A stretch of DNA of 64,000 nucleotides from Alphaproteobacteria bacterium (GTDB lineage: Bacteria > Pseudomonadota > Alphaproteobacteria > DSM-16000 > Inquilinaceae), in assembly GCA_028284045.1 (NCBI GenBank), contig JANQSN010000021.1, forward strand, positions 1-64,000, given 5' to 3'. The position numbers were made by a program, and so were the translations under genes. The notes beneath the pieces were generated by a model. The model was given only the letters and a program-made list of their open reading frames with translations. It was not told where the DNA came from and searched no databases. How positions within the stretch are numbered: the first letter of the stretch is position 1; every line of letters starts with the position of its first letter. Shown here in pieces: positions 1 through 8,705 of this stretch.

Positions 1-750
1 GTACACCGGCCGGTTCGCCTGCTTCGGCACGAAATAGTACATCATGCCGAGGAAGCCGGCGGTCAGGAAGAAGCCGACCGCGTTGTGGCCGTACCACCAC
101 TGGGTCAGCGCGTCCTGCACCCCGGAGAACAGCGAGTAGCTCTTCACCCCGGTGAACGATACCGGCACCGCCAGATTGTTGACGATGTGCAGCATCGCGA
201 TGGTCAGGATGAACGCCAGATAGAACCAGTTGGCGACGTAGATATGCGGCTCGCGGCGCTTCATCAGCGTGCCGGCGAAGACGACCAGATAGACGACCCA
301 GACCAGCGTCAGCCACAGGTCGACGTACCATTCCGGCTCGGCGTATTCGCGGCCCTGGGTGATGCCCAGGACATAGCCGGACGCCGCCAGCAGGATGAAG
401 AGCTGATAGCCCCAGAAGACGAACCCGGACAGCGTCGCCCCGCCGAACAGCGGGACGCGGCAGGTGCGCTGGACCACGTAGAACGAGGTGCCGAGCAGCG
501 CGTTGCCGCCGAAGGCGAAGATGGCCGCGGAGGTGTGGACCGGCCGGAGGCGCCCGAAGCTGGTGTACTCCAGGCCGAGATTGAGCACCGGGAACGCCAG
601 TTGGAAGGCGATGATCACGCCCATCAAGAACGCCACGACGCCCCAGAACATGGTGGCGATCGTGAAGAGCTTGATGATCCCCTCGTTGTAGTCGACCGCG
701 TCGGCGCGGGCGGCGGCAGGGGCGGCCGCTTGAGAGATCGCTTGAGCCAT
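1..750 (-). CDS. ccoN: cbb3-type cytochrome c oxidase subunit I, N-terminal 250 residues
   Basis: Reverse-strand reading gives the first 250 residues of CcoN, the haem-copper catalytic subunit of the high-affinity cbb3 terminal oxidase in the cytoplasmic membrane. The frame is open to the window edge, so the C-terminal half lies outside. The ATG at 750 starts a short Ala-rich leader, followed by a hydrophobic segment, a conserved stretch with [15 protein letters not shown] (an expected low-spin haem His ligand) and, near the cut end, [22 protein letters not shown], which is characteristic of CcoN rather than aa3 subunit I. ccoO, ccoQ and ccoP would be expected further left. A FixK/FNR-type box lies about 125 bases upstream, as expected for an oxygen-limited oxidase operon. 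Family call is firm. Confidence 0.95.
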   Translation of the reverse strand, partial: MAQAISQAAAPAAARADAVDYNEGIIKLFTIATMFWGVVAFLMGVIIAFQLAFPVLNLGLEYTSFGRLRPVHTSAAIFAFGGNALLGTSFYVVQRTCRVPLFGGATLSGFVFWGYQLFILLAASGYVLGITQGREYAEPEWYVDLWLTLVWVVYLVVFAGTLMKRREPHIYVANWFYLAFILTIAMLHIVNNLAVPVSFTGVKSYSLFSGVQDALTQWWYGHNAVGFFLTAGFLGMMYYFVPKQANRPVY

Positions 751-871
751 CAGTTCTTCTCGGGGTCTCCGGCGCTTGGCGTGCCGCGTTGGAGTCGACG
801 CGACCGCAGGCCGGAGGCGCGGGCCGAGCTTCTCCCGCGCGGAACAGTCGAGCGTCGGGTCCCGTCTATCA

Positions 872-885
872 TTGATCTATCTCAA
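872..885. promoter_or_regulatory. FixK/FNR-type box upstream of ccoN
   Basis: The sequence TTGATCTATCTCAA matches the TTGA-N6-TCAA core bound by FNR/FixK-family regulators and differs from the full TTGAT-N4-ATCAA anaerobox at one base. Its centre is about 128 bases before the ccoN start codon. FixK/FNR control of ccoNOQP is well established in alphaproteobacteria; that it acts here is inferred from sequence and position. The rest of the 751-988 gap shows nothing else clear. Confidence 0.7.
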
Positions 886-988
886 AACTCTGAATCCGCA
901 GCGGCTGATCGCGGCGGCGTCCGCGGCCGATTGAGGCAGCAGCCGGCGGCTCCACCCGTACCGCGCGAGGCGGGTGCGCCTCGCCGGA

Positions 989-1783
989 TCAATAGTCGGT
1001 CGGGCTGCCGAAGCCGTCGATGTACGCGTGGTGGCCGATCAGGACGGTACCTGTCCACTTGAACAGGGCGAAGCCCGGCGGCTCGCGCACCCAGGCATCG
1101 GCGAAGGTCACGTCGTCCAGAACCAGCGGGATCTGATGCGCCGTCGACGGGGCGATGCTGGCGACGGTGCCGCCGAATCGCACCTGGATCGCCCGGTGGA
1201 CATGGCCGCAGATGACCCGGTGGACCTGAGGATGGCGGGCCACCACGGCGGCCATCTCGCCGCCGCCGGCACAGCCGATGCGGTCCATGAACGCGATGCC
1301 GGTCGCGAACGGCGGGTGATGCATGGCGATCAGGGTCGCCCGGTCCGGCGCCTCGGCCAATCGGGCGTCCAGCCAGCTCAGATGCGCCTCGCCGACCTCG
1401 CCGCCGCTGAGGCCCGGCACGGTGGTGTCGAGCGCGACGATGCGCACCGCGTGGTCTTCCAGGACGTAGTTGAGGGGGCCGCCATGGGTCGGCAGATAGC
1501 CGTGCCCGGGGAAGGCGTCGACCAATGCCGTGCGCTCGTCGTGATTGCCGGGCAGCACGACGAAGGGGCAGGCCAGCGCCGCCAGGCGGCGCGCCACCCC
1601 GGCATACTGCGCCGGACGCCCCTGGTCGACCAGATCGCCGGTGACGATCACCAGGTCCGGGGCCGGCCTCAGCGTGTTCAGCCGCGCCACCGCGCGGTCG
1701 ACAGCGGCATTGGTGTCCACCGCCTCCATGGCCAGGCGGCCGTCCTCGACCGCGTGCAGGTCGGTGATTTGGGCGATCAGCAT
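989..1783 (-). CDS. CpdA-like class III cyclic nucleotide phosphodiesterase (metallophosphoesterase)
   Basis: 264-residue calcineurin-like metallophosphoesterase, probably cytoplasmic, with no signal peptide. The metal-binding blocks are in the expected order: D8-x-H10, G49-D50, G79-N80-H81-D82, H155-H156 before two prolines, and G193-H194-V195-H196. Spacing and length fit the class III family of CpdA (3',5'-cAMP phosphodiesterase) and related enzymes; cAMP itself as substrate is inferred, since some members act on glycerophosphodiesters. The ATG at 1783 has a purine-rich GAGAG just upstream. It is divergent from the creatininase-family gene at 1892 and shares a 108-base promoter region with it. 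It lies downstream of ccoN on the other side of the FixK box and on the same strand, so the two are not an operon in the order ccoN first. Confidence 0.85.
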   Translation of the reverse strand: MLIAQITDLHAVEDGRLAMEAVDTNAAVDRAVARLNTLRPAPDLVIVTGDLVDQGRPAQYAGVARRLAALACPFVVLPGNHDERTALVDAFPGHGYLPTHGGPLNYVLEDHAVRIVALDTTVPGLSGGEVGEAHLSWLDARLAEAPDRATLIAMHHPPFATGIAFMDRIGCAGGGEMAAVVARHPQVHRVICGHVHRAIQVRFGGTVASIAPSTAHQIPLVLDDVTFADAWVREPPGFALFKWTGTVLIGHHAYIDGFGSPTDY

Positions 1784-1891
1784 TGATGGCTCTCAAGGTA
1801 GGGCAGGGCAACGGGGTCTTGAGCTTAGGCGTCGCCGGCGACAGCTTGATGACGGCGGCGGGAGAATATCGCCCCGGCGGGAGGACCAGGG

Positions 1892-2719
1892 ATGACGCAT
1901 CGCCAGGATGATCGGGCGGTCGGCGGGCAGCGATGGGCGGCGCTGACCAGCGCGGAGCTGGCCCGGCGGATCGACGACCGCACCATCGCCGTCCTGCCGG
2001 TCGCGGCGATCGAGCAGCATGGGCCGCATCTGCCGTTGGATGTCGATCTCGCCATCAACCGGGCGATCGTCGCCGCCGCGTTGGCGCGCCTGGGCGCGGT
2101 GCCGTCGGTCCTGGTGCTGCCGACGCTGCCGATCGGGCTCAGCCCGGAGCATACGGCCTTTCCCGGGACGCTCAGCCTGTCGGTAGAGACGGCGCTGGCA
2201 CTGTGGCGGGAGGTGGCGGCGGGCGCGATCCGTTCGGGCATCCGCAAACTGGTGGTGTTCAACAGCCATGGCGGCCAGACGGAGCTGGCCGGGATCCTGG
2301 TGCAGGAGCTGCGGGCCCGCCATGGGATCCTGGCGGTCGCGGCCTCCTGGTTCGACTTCGGGCTGCCCGACGGCGCCGTCGCCGCCGGCGAGGCGGCGCA
2401 CGGCATCCATGCCGGCGCCGTGGAGACGGCGTTGATGATGGCGATCGCGCCCGACAGCGTGCGCGCGGGCGAAGTCGGGGCTTTTGCGTCCCGCTCGGCC
2501 GCCATTGCGGCGGACTTCGTGCGGATCGGGCCGCTGGGACCCGCGGCGATCGGCTGGCAGACCCAGGATCTCAACCCGGCTGGTGCTTGCGGCGATGCCA
2601 CCGCGGCCACGCCGGCCCTGGGCCAAGCGATCCTGGATCATCTGGCAGACGCGTTGGTGGCGCTGCTCGGGGAGGTCGACCGGCTGACCTGGCCGCCCGC
2701 CCCGGATGCGGACGGATAG
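1892..2719 (+). CDS. creatininase-family amidohydrolase
   Basis: 275-residue member of the creatininase / formamide amidohydrolase family, metal-dependent hydrolases that open cyclic or linear amides. Family blocks are all present: E41-Q-H43-G-P-H at the first metal site with D50/D52 after it, GLSPEH near 82-87, N124-S-H126-G-G, and H173-A-G-x-x-E178. The same fold includes creatininase, the riboflavin-biosynthesis amidase ArfB and the mycofactocin peptidase MftE, and the context does not choose among them. A GGAGG about 8 bases before the ATG at 1892 supports the start. It converges with the TadG-like gene with only 18 bases between the stops. Confidence 0.85.
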   Translation: MTHRQDDRAVGGQRWAALTSAELARRIDDRTIAVLPVAAIEQHGPHLPLDVDLAINRAIVAAALARLGAVPSVLVLPTLPIGLSPEHTAFPGTLSLSVETALALWREVAAGAIRSGIRKLVVFNSHGGQTELAGILVQELRARHGILAVAASWFDFGLPDGAVAAGEAAHGIHAGAVETALMMAIAPDSVRAGEVGAFASRSAAIAADFVRIGPLGPAAIGWQTQDLNPAGACGDATAATPALGQAILDHLADALVALLGEVDRLTWPPAPDADG

Positions 2720-2737
2720 GATGCGATCTCGGGGCGG

Positions 2738-4075
2738 CTACTCGACCAACAGCGCGGTCGCGCCGCCGATGGTGATGCCGCTCGACCCGTAGGCGGGGCA
2801 GTTATCGGCGCGGCCGAAGCTGTCGATGCTGTTGAACTCCAAGCGAAAGCCGGCGATCGCCGCGCAGTCGGTCTGGGCGGAGTAGTCGATGCTGCTGAAG
2901 CTGATGCGCTGCGACGGCGCGTAGACCAAACCGTTCATGGTCAGCGAATCGATGCTGCTGAACGAAGACGTCTGGTAGCTGGAGTCCCGGTCGACATAGA
3001 GCAGGATGCCCGGGAAGTCGTAGGACGAATCGGCGGGCGCGCGCAGGTTCACGCTGTCGATGCTGCTGAACGAGAAGGTGCCGACCTGTGCCGGCGAGGA
3101 CCCGGTCAGCACGAGGCTGACGCCGGAGCCGGTGCCGCTGCAGTTGCAGCGCAGGCTGCCCATGGAGCTGAACTCTAGGTCGCCGTTGACGATGTAGTAA
3201 GTGCCCGGGTTCAGCGTGCCCGAGCCGCTCATGCGCAAGCCCCCGCAGTAGACGCCCGGCGAGATGGTGCCGCTGGTGACGCGGTCGTTCCAATCGCAGC
3301 CGCCGGGCGCCGGATCGGCCAGAGAGGCGAAGGGGTCGTCAACCGGCGCCTGATCGGTCTGCGCCGGCTGGTCGAGATCGAACCGGTCGATCGACCCTGC
3401 CCGGTAGCCGCCGGCGGTGTAGAGCGATCCGGCGTGAAACCGGTCGAGGCTGTTGATGGTGATCGCCCGGCTGTGGGTGGAGTTGGCGATCGGCACGCAG
3501 TCGTGAAGCTCCGCCTGGTCCATGCTGTTGAACCGCATTGCCCCGGATGTCTCGCTGCCGTCCAGTGCCAAGAGGCATCCGGGCTGCCCGGACGCGCCGG
3601 CGAGCGCGACGGCCGAGACGGAGATGTCGGTTTCCTGCAGGCCCATCACATTGGCGAACAGCAGCGGCAGCGGATTGCCGTTGGCGCTGGACCGGCGGGC
3701 GGTGACGCGCACCGCGTTCGCCGGCGTCGCGCCCGGCGAGAAGGTCCGGGCATCCTTGTCCCAGTGGCCGACCATCACGTCGCTGGGGTTGATGATGTTG
3801 CCGTGATCGGCGACCGGCATGTTGCGCGTGCCATACTGGACGGCGCGCGCCCGGGCGGTCGGTGGGTCGGCGACCTCGCCGACCGCCGCCAGCGCGGCGG
3901 CATCGGCGCTGAGCTGAAGCTGGCGGCTGACCATTCGGGCATTGCTGAGATCGATGACCATGGCGGTCACGCCCAGAAGAACCGGCATGGCCAAGGCGGC
4001 GATCACCAGCACCGCACCCCGCCGATCCGTCGCCAGATCCGCCGCGCGGTGCCCGATCCGGCGCCGCCGGATCAT
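2738..4075 (-). CDS. TadG-like envelope protein with FSSID repeats
   Basis: 445 residues. Residues 18-60 form the TadE/G N-terminal module: RRGA, one membrane segment (21-40), then the heptad-like segment SNARMVSRQLQLSADAAALA, which marks TadG-type pseudopilin-related proteins. The C-terminal half (about 165-445) looks like an exported beta-rich domain with paired cysteines (167/193, 260/277, 310/312, 404/426). It carries a recurrent F-[NS]-S-[IM]-[DG]-[SYQ] motif at about 182, 302, 336, 372, 393 and 414, with looser versions at 208 and 228. TadG relatives often have Ser/Gly-rich repeats here; this FSSID form is unusual to me. The start overlaps the stop of the upstream TadE-like gene (TGATG), so translation is probably coupled. 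The longer frame to 4219 was rejected because it covers the TadE gene. A role in tight-adherence pili or in a surface layer is inference, since no tadA/B/C or flp gene is in view. Confidence 0.8.
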   Translation of the reverse strand: MIRRRRIGHRAADLATDRRGAVLVIAALAMPVLLGVTAMVIDLSNARMVSRQLQLSADAAALAAVGEVADPPTARARAVQYGTRNMPVADHGNIINPSDVMVGHWDKDARTFSPGATPANAVRVTARRSSANGNPLPLLFANVMGLQETDISVSAVALAGASGQPGCLLALDGSETSGAMRFNSMDQAELHDCVPIANSTHSRAITINSLDRFHAGSLYTAGGYRAGSIDRFDLDQPAQTDQAPVDDPFASLADPAPGGCDWNDRVTSGTISPGVYCGGLRMSGSGTLNPGTYYIVNGDLEFSSMGSLRCNCSGTGSGVSLVLTGSSPAQVGTFSFSSIDSVNLRAPADSSYDFPGILLYVDRDSSYQTSSFSSIDSLTMNGLVYAPSQRISFSSIDYSAQTDCAAIAGFRLEFNSIDSFGRADNCPAYGSSGITIGGATALLVE

Positions 4076-4527
4076 CACAAGCCCTCCATGCGCATGACGG
4101 CCGAGGCCGGCATGGTCGCCGTGTCGAACAGACCCAAGAGGTCGAACGGCACCGCGTCCGACATCGGCACCGTCAGCGTCACCGACACATCGGTCTGGCC
4201 GGCCGAGGGGTCCGGCCACGCGGCCGCCACGGACGGTGTCACCCAGCTCTTCATGGTGTTGTGGACGAAGCTGGTCACCTCCGACGGCGTGGTCAGATCG
4301 CCGACGGCCATGCGGCGCGCGGCGTCCTGGGCGGTGTCGAGCATGCTGCTGCGCAGGTAGAGCGCCATGCCGAACTGGATGATGCCGGCCAGGACCAGCA
4401 CCATCACCGGCATCAGGAAGGCGAATTCCAGCATCGCCGCGCCCCGCCGGTCGCCGACCCAGCGGCGGGCCGCCGCGCGCAGCCGCGCCGGCTGCGGGGG
4501 GTGGGTGAGGAAACGACGCGTCGCCAT
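4075..4527 (-). CDS. TadE-like pseudopilin protein
   Basis: 150-residue TadE-family protein. After a basic N-terminus, residues about 29-55 read RRGAAMLEFAFLMPVMVLVLAGIIQFG: the conserved Glu five residues into a single membrane helix is the hallmark of TadE/prepilin-like proteins. A short periplasmic domain follows. TadE pseudopilins assist Flp pilus assembly and are usually processed by TadV, which is not in view. The start at 4527 is preferred over 4623 because the longer form would enter the neighbouring gene. It ends one base into the start codon of the TadG-like gene, and the upstream small membrane protein ends 20 bases before it, so the three form one operon. Confidence 0.85.
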   Translation of the reverse strand: MATRRFLTHPPQPARLRAAARRWVGDRRGAAMLEFAFLMPVMVLVLAGIIQFGMALYLRSSMLDTAQDAARRMAVGDLTTPSEVTSFVHNTMKSWVTPSVAAAWPDPSAGQTDVSVTLTVPMSDAVPFDLLGLFDTATMPASAVMRMEGL

Positions 4528-4547
4528 GGCCTGCCTGTGCCCGTCGC

Positions 4548-4895
4548 TCAGCCCGACGCCAGCAAGAGCCGTGTGGCGGTCTGCATCAAGAACAGCAACG
4601 CAAACCCGACGATCACGCCGCACAGGGCCAGGAACAGGGCGTTGCCCGCCGTGCGCACCGGGTGCTTGCGCCGTTCCTCGGCCAGACGGCGTGGGCAGCG
4701 GCGTTCCCGCCCGGCGACGATGGTCAGGTAGTAGCGGCCGAAGACCAGCGGGATCGACAGGCGCAGATCCACCGCATGGTCGCGGCTCCAGTCCCGACCC
4801 TGGACGGCATCGGCCGTGTCGACGGCCGACCGGGGCGGCGCCGGTGTCGGCGCGCCGTCTTCGGTCGCTGCGGACGTTCTGAGGATGTCGGTCAA
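4548..4895 (-). CDS. unknown small membrane protein, first gene of TadE/TadG cassette
   Basis: 115 residues with no family I can name. A polar, Pro/Ala-rich N-terminus is followed by a conserved-looking stretch around residues 45-80 (IPLVFGRYYLTIVAGRERR, then Arg/Lys-rich) and one membrane helix at about 86-106. The basic stretch before the helix predicts an N-in orientation. The only start that keeps the whole frame is TTG at 4895, with AGGA a few bases upstream. A short inverted repeat (GGTGGT-CAA-ACCACC, 4915-4929) lies about 20 bases before it and could be an operator or 5' hairpin. Spacing and strand make it the promoter-proximal member of the TadE/TadG-like operon. Confidence 0.65.
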   Translation of the reverse strand: MTDILRTSAATEDGAPTPAPPRSAVDTADAVQGRDWSRDHAVDLRLSIPLVFGRYYLTIVAGRERRCPRRLAEERRKHPVRTAGNALFLALCGVIVGFALLFLMQTATRLLLASG

Positions 4896-5038
4896 GGGGA
4901 TCCTACCCGGCGAAGGTGGTCAAACCACCATCGTCCAGCATGGTAAAGACCCGTTTAGAATTGCTTAACTTCTGCCAAATCTCGCCGTTTTCGCGTCTTT
5001 CACGCCAAGTCGGTGGCGGCTTTAGTATCTTGACTGTG

Positions 5039-6688
5039 TTATCCTTCTGCGATCGCGACTCCGAAGGGAGGCAGGTCGACGGCATCGCGCGCGCCGGTCC
5101 AGACGATGGCCGGGGCGGGGGCGGCGGCGCTGCTCACCGGCCGCTCAAACGCCCAACGGGCGGGCTGGTTGGAGAGGTTCGCCACCACCGTCGCCCGGTC
5201 GTCGCCGGCGGTACGCTCGATCGCGAACACAGGGCCCTGCGGCGGCAGGATCCGCGCCGATCCGCCGACCAGCGCTGCCCGGCCCCGTCGCCAGGCAAGC
5301 CAGCGGCGGGTGAAGGCCAGCACACTGTCGTCATCCGCCGCCTGAGCGTCGGCGGCAAGCGGCCGGTGCGCCGGATCGACCGGTAGCCAGGGCTCGACGT
5401 CGGAAAAGCCGGCATGCGGGGCAGCCGTCTGCCATGGCATCGGTGTGCGAGCGCCGTCGCGGCCCTCATAGTCCGGCCAGAAAGCCCGCCCGAAGGGGTC
5501 CGCCAGCCGCTCGAACGGCACATGGGCCTGGGGCAGGCCCAACTCGTCGCCCTGATAGAGGCACACCGTGCCGCGCAGGCTGGTGATCAGCGCGATCAGC
5601 AGGCGGGCGAGCGCGCGGTCGTCGCCGGCGAGATGCGGCAGGGCGCCGTAGCGGGTGACTGCCCGGGTCCAGTCGTGGTTGGAGACGGCATGGGTCAGCC
5701 AGCCCTCTGGCCCCAGCTCGCGCTCGTTGCCGGCCAGGCGCTCGGCCAGCCAGGCGGCGTCGAGCTGCGGTTTGGTCAATTGGAAGGTGTAGCAACTGTG
5801 CAGCCGGCCGGGGGCGAGGTAGCGGCCGGTCGCCTCAAGGCTGTCGGCGTCGGCTACCTCGCCCAGCAGGAAGCGGTCGGGCCAGCGGTCGACATGGGCG
5901 CGCAGCCGCGCCAGCAGTGCCGGCATGTCGGGATGCGCCCGGTCGTAGAGGTGCTGCTGATAGCTGTAGGGGCTGACCCGCGCGCCGACGAAATGCTCCA
6001 GGTCTCGGTCGTCGGCCGGGGGATTGTCCCGCAAGTCCCCGTCGGCCAACAGCCGCGAGATGGCGTCGAGGCGGAAGCCGTCGACGCCGCGGTCGAGCCA
6101 GAAGCCCGCCGCCTCGAAGATCGCCCGTTCGACCGCCGGATTGTGCCAGTTCAGCGCCGGCTGGCTCGCCAGGAAATGGTGCAGATAGTATTGCCGGCGT
6201 CGTCCCTCCCAGGTCCAGGACGCGCCGCCGAAGACCGCCTGCCAGTTGTTGGGCGGCGTGCCATCCGGTTTCGGGTCGGCCCAGACATACCAGTCGGCGC
6301 GTGGGTTCGTCCGGTCCTGCCGGCTCTCGGCGAACCAGGGGTGCCGGTCGGAGCTGTGGCACAGCACCAGGTCCAGCAGCACCTTCAGGCCGCGCCGATG
6401 GGCGCCGTCGATCACCCGGTCCATGGTGGTGAGATCGCCGAAGCGCGGATCGATGTCGCAGAAATCGGCGACGTCGTAGCCGAAATCGTCGAGCGGCGAC
6501 GGAAACACCGGCGACAGCCAGATCGCATCGACCCCCAGCCCGGCGATGTGGTCGAGCCGGTCGAGCAGGCCGGTAAGATCGCCCCAGCCGTCCCCGTTCC
6601 CGTCGGCGAAGCTGAGCGGGTAGACCTGATAGAGCACGGCGCCGCGCCACCAAGCGTGCGCGTCCGCCGGCTTTCCGGTCGCCGTCAC
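5039..6688 (-). CDS. GH13 alpha-glucosidase / oligo-1,6-glucosidase-like enzyme
   Basis: 549-residue cytoplasmic glycoside hydrolase of family 13. The (beta/alpha)8 barrel motifs are intact: DLVLCHSSDRHPWF (about 106-119), GFRLDAI with nucleophile D208, LLGEV with acid/base E277, and SNHDW with transition-state D339. The HPWF after region I and overall size point to the alpha-glucosidase branch acting on maltose, isomaltose, sucrose or trehalose; the exact sugar is not readable. The start is GTG at 6688 and overlaps the stop of the agmatine deiminase gene by four bases (GTGA), so the two are translationally coupled, an odd pairing of functions. The C-terminal beta domain is complete. Confidence 0.9.
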   Translation of the reverse strand: MTATGKPADAHAWWRGAVLYQVYPLSFADGNGDGWGDLTGLLDRLDHIAGLGVDAIWLSPVFPSPLDDFGYDVADFCDIDPRFGDLTTMDRVIDGAHRRGLKVLLDLVLCHSSDRHPWFAESRQDRTNPRADWYVWADPKPDGTPPNNWQAVFGGASWTWEGRRRQYYLHHFLASQPALNWHNPAVERAIFEAAGFWLDRGVDGFRLDAISRLLADGDLRDNPPADDRDLEHFVGARVSPYSYQQHLYDRAHPDMPALLARLRAHVDRWPDRFLLGEVADADSLEATGRYLAPGRLHSCYTFQLTKPQLDAAWLAERLAGNERELGPEGWLTHAVSNHDWTRAVTRYGALPHLAGDDRALARLLIALITSLRGTVCLYQGDELGLPQAHVPFERLADPFGRAFWPDYEGRDGARTPMPWQTAAPHAGFSDVEPWLPVDPAHRPLAADAQAADDDSVLAFTRRWLAWRRGRAALVGGSARILPPQGPVFAIERTAGDDRATVVANLSNQPARWAFERPVSSAAAPAPAIVWTGARDAVDLPPFGVAIAEG

Positions 6689-7701
6689 GCGGCCGGCTGC
6701 TGCTGGGTGATGCAGTGGATCACCCCGCCACCCAGCACGATGTCGGCGGCGTCGATCTGCACGATCTGCCGGCCCTCGAACACCTCGTGCAGGACACGGA
6801 CCGCGCGATGGTCCTCCGGTGCCCGGAAGGTCGGCAGGATCACCGCGCCGTTGGCGAGGTAGAAGTTGATATAGGACAGCACCAGGCGGCGGCCGTCGGG
6901 CCCGCGCCGGCGCGCCGGGGCCGGCACGGTCACGACCTCCAGCCGGCGGCCGCGAGCATCCTCCGCCGATTTCAGGATCTCGATATTGCGCCGCAGGACC
7001 GGCGCCATCGGGTCCGTCTCGTGATGGCTGGCCAGCGCGATCACCACGCCTGGCCGGGCGAAGCAGGCGACGACATCGACATGGCCGTCGGTCTCGTCGT
7101 CCTCGTGGCCCTCAGGCAGCCAAATCACCCGCTCCACGCCGAGCAGGTCGAACAGGCGCCGGTCGACATCCGCGCGGGTCAGGCCTGGATTGCGGTTGGC
7201 GTTCAGCACCGCGGTCTCGACCACCAGCGCCGTGCCCTCGCCGTCGACATGCACCGCCCCGCCTTCCAGCACCAGGTCGCTGGTGAAGACCTGGGCGCGG
7301 GCGCGCTCGGCGACGATCCGGCCGATTTCGGCATCGTTGGCGTGGTCGGGATACTTGCCGCCATAGCCGTTGAAGCGCCAATGCACGGCGCCCAGACCGC
7401 CCTGACCGTCGATCAGGAAGCTCGGGCCGGTGTCGCGCATCCAGCTATCGTCGATGTCGTGGGCCAGCACGTCGACGCCCTTGCCCAAGAGGAGCGAGGC
7501 GTCGACCACCTCGTCATGGCGGCAGACCATGGTCACCGGCTCGAACTCGGCGACGGCGCGGGCGACGTCGGCATAGGCGGCGCGGGCGCCCTCCAGCTTG
7601 TCGCCCCACAGCCCGGTGCGGCACGGCCAAGCCATCCAGCAGCGGGTGTGCGGATGCCATTCCGCGGGCATGGCGAAGCCGGCCTGCTGCGGCGTCGTCA
7701 T
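6685..7701 (-). CDS. aguA: agmatine deiminase
   Basis: 338-residue member of the peptidyl-arginine/agmatine deiminase family, converting agmatine to N-carbamoylputrescine and ammonia on the arginine-to-putrescine route. It shows the guanidine-binding DDSWMRDTGP block (84-93), the EGG (146-148), the metal-free catalytic HEDDETDGHVD segment (199-209) and the nucleophile Cys330 in GGGVIHCITQQQP. Length and motif order match AguA. It lies 140 bases after potI on the same strand, consistent with a polyamine catabolic/uptake unit. An aguB (carbamoylputrescine amidase) is not adjacent; the next gene is a glucosidase. A small hairpin (GGTCTC-GG-GAGACC, 7801-7814) lies in the gap before it. Confidence 0.93.
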   Translation of the reverse strand: MTTPQQAGFAMPAEWHPHTRCWMAWPCRTGLWGDKLEGARAAYADVARAVAEFEPVTMVCRHDEVVDASLLLGKGVDVLAHDIDDSWMRDTGPSFLIDGQGGLGAVHWRFNGYGGKYPDHANDAEIGRIVAERARAQVFTSDLVLEGGAVHVDGEGTALVVETAVLNANRNPGLTRADVDRRLFDLLGVERVIWLPEGHEDDETDGHVDVVACFARPGVVIALASHHETDPMAPVLRRNIEILKSAEDARGRRLEVVTVPAPARRRGPDGRRLVLSYINFYLANGAVILPTFRAPEDHRAVRVLHEVFEGRQIVQIDAADIVLGGGVIHCITQQQPAA

Positions 7702-7841
7702 GGCCGCGTCCGGTGGCGGCCGGGCATCGTCCGGCCCCTTGGATCGGGTCGTAGGGTCACGAGCGCTGGCTCCGGGTCGAAGTCGGTCGGGGGACGCCGC
7801 GGTCTCGGGAGACCCGGTTTACCGCAATTCGGGCGCGGCGG

Positions 7842-8705
7842 CTACACGCGGGCCAAGTCGGCGGCCCGCCCGCCCGCCGCAGCGGCGGCCTGCATGTCGT
7901 GCTGGCGGCGCCGGTCCTGGCGGTGCAACAGGATGCCGGCGGTGACGATGCCGGTGGTCACCAGCGCGACGATCACGGTGGCCAGCGCGTTGATCTCCGG
8001 CGTGACGCCGAGGCGGACGCTGGAGAAGACCACCATGGGCAGGGTCGTCGACCCCGGCCCGGACACGAAGCTGGCGATCACCAGATCGTCCAGCGACAGC
8101 GTGAAGGCGAGCAGCCAGCCGGCCACCAGGGCCGGCGAGATGATCGGCAGGGTGATCACGAAGAAGATCTTCAAGGGCCGGGCGCCGAGATCCATCGCCG
8201 CCTCCTCGATGCTTTCGTCGAGGCCGACCAGGCGCGACTGGATGACCACGGCGACATAGGCGGTGGCGAAGGTGACATGGGCGATGGTGATGGTGGTGGC
8301 GCTGCGCCCGCCGGGCCAGCCGATCGCCTGCTCAAGGGCGACGAACAGCAGCAGGAGCGACAGGCCGGTGATCACCTCCGGCATCACCAGGGGTGCGGTG
8401 ATCATGCCGGTGAACAGGGTGCGGCCGCGGAACCGGCCGAAGCGGGCCAGCACCAGCCCGGCGACGGTGCCGATGACCACGGCGAGGCTGGCGGTGACCG
8501 CGGCGATGCGCAGCGACAGTCCGGCCGCCTCCAGGATCTGGTCGTTGCGGAACAGCTCCCCGTACCACTTCACCGACCAGCCCGACCACACGGTGACCAG
8601 CCGGCTTTCGTTGAACGAGTAGATGATCAGCAGCCCGATGGGCACGTAGAGGAAGGCGTAGCCGAACGCCATCAGGCTGAACAGCGGCCAACGGCGCCCG
8701 CTCAT
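7842..8705 (-). CDS. potI: putrescine ABC transporter permease PotI
   Basis: 287-residue inner-membrane permease of the MalG/PotC-like superfamily with about six membrane segments and the EAA loop (EEAAMDLGARPLKIFFVITLP, around residues 166-186) that contacts the ATPase. The ATG at 8705 overlaps the stop of potH by four bases (ATGA). A longer open frame to 9872 was rejected since it runs through potH. It partners PotH to form the channel for putrescine or another polyamine. Confidence 0.93.
   Translation of the reverse strand: MSGRRWPLFSLMAFGYAFLYVPIGLLIIYSFNESRLVTVWSGWSVKWYGELFRNDQILEAAGLSLRIAAVTASLAVVIGTVAGLVLARFGRFRGRTLFTGMITAPLVMPEVITGLSLLLLFVALEQAIGWPGGRSATTITIAHVTFATAYVAVVIQSRLVGLDESIEEAAMDLGARPLKIFFVITLPIISPALVAGWLLAFTLSLDDLVIASFVSGPGSTTLPMVVFSSVRLGVTPEINALATVIVALVTTGIVTAGILLHRQDRRRQHDMQAAAAAGGRAADLARV

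Noticed and set aside
4903-5085. 60-residue minus-strand frame between the glucosidase and the small membrane protein
   Set aside because: Begins inside the glucosidase 3' end, has no ribosome-binding site and no similarity; the stretch is better read as promoter region.
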